From: Clostridia bacterium
GTDB lineage: Bacteria; Bacillota; Clostridia; Oscillospirales; Acutalibacteraceae
DNA length: 64,000 bases
Reading direction: 5' to 3'
NCBI GenBank assembly: GCA_900766585.1
Contig: CAAFVV010000028.1
Coordinates: forward strand, 1-64,000
The notes under the pieces were generated by a model. That model saw nothing but the letters and a program-made list of their open reading frames with translations, was not told where the DNA came from and did not search any database. Position numbers and translations under genes: made by a program. This document shows positions 61,509 to 64,000 of the stretch, piece after piece; position 1 is the first letter of the stretch, and the number at the start of each line of letters is the position of its first letter.

Positions 61509-62324
61509 ATGGACAGACGTCCGATCGGCGTATTCGATTCGGGACTCGGCGGATTGACCGCAGTGCGGGAGCTGCAGAAGCGGCTGCCGGCAGAGGATAT
61601 CATCTACTTCGGCGACACCGGCCGCGTGCCCTACGGCAACCGCAGCGCCGCGACGCTGCGGGAATATGCGGCGCAGGACTGCCGCTTTCTGCTTAAACAG
61701 GACGTCAAATATATCATCGCCGCCTGCGGCACGGTCAGCTCGACCGCCGGAGACGTGCTGTCCGCCCTGCCGGTTCCGGCGACGGGCGTTGTGGCGCCCA
61801 CGGCGGCTGCTGCGGCACGCGCCACCAAAAACGGGCGCATCGGCGTGATCGCCACGGCGGCGACCATCGGCTCCGGCGCATTTGAACGGGCGCTTTTGCC
61901 GCTGGGGGAGCTTGCGGTGTTCCCGAAAGCCTGCCCGCTGTTTGTGCCGCTCGTGGAGGCAGGCATGATCGCCCCGTCGGAGGAGGCGACCCGCCTGATC
62001 GTGCGCCGGTATCTGCTGCCGCTCAAGGCGGAGGGGATCGACACGCTGATCCTGGGCTGCACCCATTTCCCGCTGCTCGCCCCGCTGATCGACGAGGTGA
62101 TGGAGGGCACAGCGGCACTGATCGACGCGGGACGCGAGACCGTCTGCGCCTGCGCGGAGGAATTGCAGTCCCGCGGGCTGCTGACCGACCGCGTGCCAGC
62201 GGGACAAAGCCGCTTTTATGTGTCCGACCGGCCGGAGGGCTTTGTCCAGGTGGCGGATATGTTTCTCGGCCGTCCGGTGGAGGGCAGCGTCACCTGCATC
62301 TCCATGGATGAGCTGACCGGCTGA
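61509..62324 (+). CDS. murI: Glutamate racemase
   Basis: 271 residues. N-terminal GVFDSGLGGLTAVREL, GDTGRVPYG, catalytic Cys73 in ACGTVSS (family form usually ACNTxSA) and Cys184 in LGCTHFPLL. Supplies D-glutamate for peptidoglycan. It starts a murI-ywiB-argS unit with 12- and 7-base gaps. Confidence 0.95.
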   Translation: MDRRPIGVFDSGLGGLTAVRELQKRLPAEDIIYFGDTGRVPYGNRSAATLREYAAQDCRFLLKQDVKYIIAACGTVSSTAGDVLSALPVPATGVVAPTAAAAARATKNGRIGVIATAATIGSGAFERALLPLGELAVFPKACPLFVPLVEAGMIAPSEEATRLIVRRYLLPLKAEGIDTLILGCTHFPLLAPLIDEVMEGTAALIDAGRETVCACAEELQSRGLLTDRVPAGQSRFYVSDRPEGFVQVADMFLGRPVEGSVTCISMDELTG

Positions 62325-62336
62325 GGGGGAAACGGT

Positions 62337-62762
62337 ATGCAGGTGCTTGTGGCCGTGACCGGCGTCAGCCGGACGGCGGACGGAACGGAGGACACGGTCG
62401 AAACGGTATCACCCGGCAGGCTGTCCGATGTACCGGAGGGGCGGCGGCTGTGGTATACGGAACCGGCGGAGCCGGACAGACCCGCCGTGCGGATCGCGGT
62501 CACGGTCGGCGGCGGACGGGTGGTCATGGAGCGGCACGGCCGCGGACATACCCGCATGGAATTTGTGCCGGGACACCGCACCGTCTGCGATTACGACACC
62601 GGCTTCGGCTGTCTGCCGCTCGGCTTTACCGCCGGACAGATCGAGGAAGAATGGGACCGACACGGCGGGCGGATACGCCTGTGCTACACGATGGATCAGC
62701 ACGGCACGCCCGTCTCATCTCATGAAGTGCAGATCCGGGTCACGGCCCGGGAGAAAGGATGA
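62337..62762 (+). CDS. DUF1934 (YwiB-like) protein
   Basis: 141 residues, lipocalin-like beta-barrel family: SPGRLSDVPEGRRLWYTEP, RTVCDYDTGFGCLPLGFTAGQIEEEW and GGRIRLCYTMDQHGTPVSSHEVQIRVT. As in Bacillus (ywiB-argS) it lies directly upstream of argS. Function unknown. Confidence 0.88.
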   Translation: MQVLVAVTGVSRTADGTEDTVETVSPGRLSDVPEGRRLWYTEPAEPDRPAVRIAVTVGGGRVVMERHGRGHTRMEFVPGHRTVCDYDTGFGCLPLGFTAGQIEEEWDRHGGRIRLCYTMDQHGTPVSSHEVQIRVTAREKG

Positions 62763-62769
62763 ACCGGAT

Positions 62770-64000
62770 ATGTCTCTGTTAGTGAATCAGGCGGAAGAGC
62801 AGGTGCGGGAGGCTCTGTCCCGCGCGGCGGATGCCGCCGCCAGGGCGGGCGAGCTGCCGCTGCTGCCGCTGCCCGCCTATACCGTCGAGGTGCCCGCCGA
62901 CCGCAAAAACGGCGACCTCGCCGTCAACGCCGCCATGGTCTCCGCCCGCGCATTCCATGCCGCTCCGCGCAAGATCGCGGAAACGCTGCTCGCCTACCTG
63001 TCGCTGGAGGGTACCCTGCTGTCGCGCGCTGAGGTTGCAGGTCCCGGATTTTTGAACTTTTTTCTCGCCCCCGCATTTTATTCCGGCGTGGTCGAGGATA
63101 TTCTCGATAAACAGGAGCGCTACGGCCGCTCCGACCACGGCCGCGGCGAAAAGGTCATGGTGGAATTTGTCTCCGCCAACCCGACCGGCCCCATGCACAT
63201 GGGCAATGCCCGCGGCGGCGCGCTGGGCGACTGCCTCGCATCTGTGCTGGACGCCGCCGGTTATGATGTCTGGCGGGAATTCTATGTCAACGACGCCGGC
63301 AACCAGATCGAAAAATTCGCGCTCTCGCTCGATGTGCGCTATCTGCAGATCTTCAAAGGCGAGGACGCGGTGCCGCTGCCCGAGGACGCCTATCACGGCG
63401 AGGACATCTGCGAGCACGCCCGCCGCTTTGCCGACCTGCACGGCGATGCCTATGTCGATGTGCCCGAGGCGGAGCGCCGCGCGGCGCTCGTCGCCTATGC
63501 CCTGCCGCTGAACCTGAAAAAAATGCGGGAGGACATGCAGAAATACCGCATCGTCTATGACCGCTGGTTTATGGAGTCCGACCTGCACAAGGACGGTGAG
63601 GTTGCCGAGGTGATCCGCCTGCTGACCGAAAAGGGGCTGACCTATGAAAAGGACGGTGCTCTGTGGTATAAAAATGCACAGGTGCAGCGGGAGCGGCTCA
63701 TCAGGGAGGGCAAGACCGACGTCCAGATCGACAAGCTGGAGCTGAAGGACGACGTGCTTGTGCGCGCGAACGGCAACCCCACCTATTTCGCGGCGGACAT
63801 CGCCTATCACCGCAACAAATTCCTGCGCGGCTTTACGACCTGCATCGACGTGTGGGGCGCGGATCACCACGGCCATGTGGCGCGCATGAAGGGCGCCATG
63901 GATGCGCTCGGTCTGTCGGGCGACCGGCTGGAGGTCGTGCTGATGCAGCTCGTCCGGCTGATGAAAAACGGTGAGACCGTGCGTATGTCCAAGCGCACCG
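62770..64000 (+). CDS. argS: Arginyl-tRNA synthetase (C-terminus beyond window)
   Basis: ATG 62770 with GAAAGGATG upstream; about 410 codons are present. N-terminal additional domain (to about 120), VMVEFVSANPTGPMHMGNARGGALGD with the HIGH-like HMGN, YVNDAGNQIEKFALSL, WGADHHGHVARMKGAM and MSKR at the edge (KMSKS equivalent). Charges tRNA-Arg. The anticodon-binding DALR domain lies outside the window. Confidence 0.95.
   Translation, partial: MSLLVNQAEEQVREALSRAADAAARAGELPLLPLPAYTVEVPADRKNGDLAVNAAMVSARAFHAAPRKIAETLLAYLSLEGTLLSRAEVAGPGFLNFFLAPAFYSGVVEDILDKQERYGRSDHGRGEKVMVEFVSANPTGPMHMGNARGGALGDCLASVLDAAGYDVWREFYVNDAGNQIEKFALSLDVRYLQIFKGEDAVPLPEDAYHGEDICEHARRFADLHGDAYVDVPEAERRAALVAYALPLNLKKMREDMQKYRIVYDRWFMESDLHKDGEVAEVIRLLTEKGLTYEKDGALWYKNAQVQRERLIREGKTDVQIDKLELKDDVLVRANGNPTYFAADIAYHRNKFLRGFTTCIDVWGADHHGHVARMKGAMDALGLSGDRLEVVLMQLVRLMKNGETVRMSKRT

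Overview
The window reads as a chromosomal segment of an anaerobic, spore-forming, high-GC Clostridia member, most likely Oscillospiraceae-like. Supporting signs are the sporulation genes (yabP-yabQ, spoVAD), a two-gene SUF-like Fe-S system, FeoAB, Tex, LuxS, dense GC-rich coding and sigma-A promoters with TATACT -10 boxes. The species assignment is inference. No rRNA, tRNA, CRISPR array or transposase gene was seen.

Layout. (1) 1-4380 is AT-richer DNA from a Tn1549/Tn916-type integrative element: a DUF3991/TOPRIM protein (cut by the window edge), an AT-rich cargo gene of unknown function flanked by 18-bp direct repeats, a small conserved element protein, and the C-terminal part of the giant SNF2-type helicase. 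The helicase stops abruptly near 4380 and chromosome-like DNA begins within about 20 bp. (2) 4402-15707 (minus) is a seven-gene carbohydrate ABC importer operon with two permease pairs, one very large binding protein, an NHL/Yip1 membrane protein and a DUF5696 protein, but no ATPase. A divergent GntR/LacI-type regulator, two good promoters and a 17-bp palindrome precede it. (3) 17313-19490: SmsC/SmsB-like Fe-S pair and a GtrA protein. (4) 19562-22849 (minus): DegV and MarR (with a double operator), then the YabP-YabQ-DivIC-YabR sporulation/division cluster. (5) 22998-25628: NitT/TauT/THI5-type ABC importer. (6) 25679-36207: Tex, Nudix hydrolase, M14 peptidase, a PrsA-like foldase lipoprotein, a P-type Ca2+-ATPase, and a DUF3783 / PTS-IIC-like / SGNH hydrolase operon. 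(7) 36302-45823 (minus): ParA with a ParB-domain protein, a GHL10-like/amidase fusion, a GHL10 lipoprotein, HemW, LepA and a FeoB-associated Cys-rich protein. (8) 45837-52930 (minus): FeoA-FeoB fusion, two ABC-2 exporter pairs, RNase HI. (9) 53065-55919: a short leader ORF coupled to spoVAD, then two bacterial-PH-domain membrane proteins. (10) 55986-57703 (minus): two exported proteins of unknown role behind a promoter with two TTACA-N6-TGTAA-type operators. (11) 58020-64000: RluA-type pseudouridine synthase, LuxS, DUF3810 protein, RlmA-like methyltransferase, MurI, DUF1934 protein and ArgS (cut by the window edge).

The least-described parts are the ATPase-less double-permease operon, the mobile-element cargo gene between direct repeats, the GHL10-amidase fusion, the leader ORF before spoVAD, and the sharp element/chromosome junction, which could also be an assembly join.
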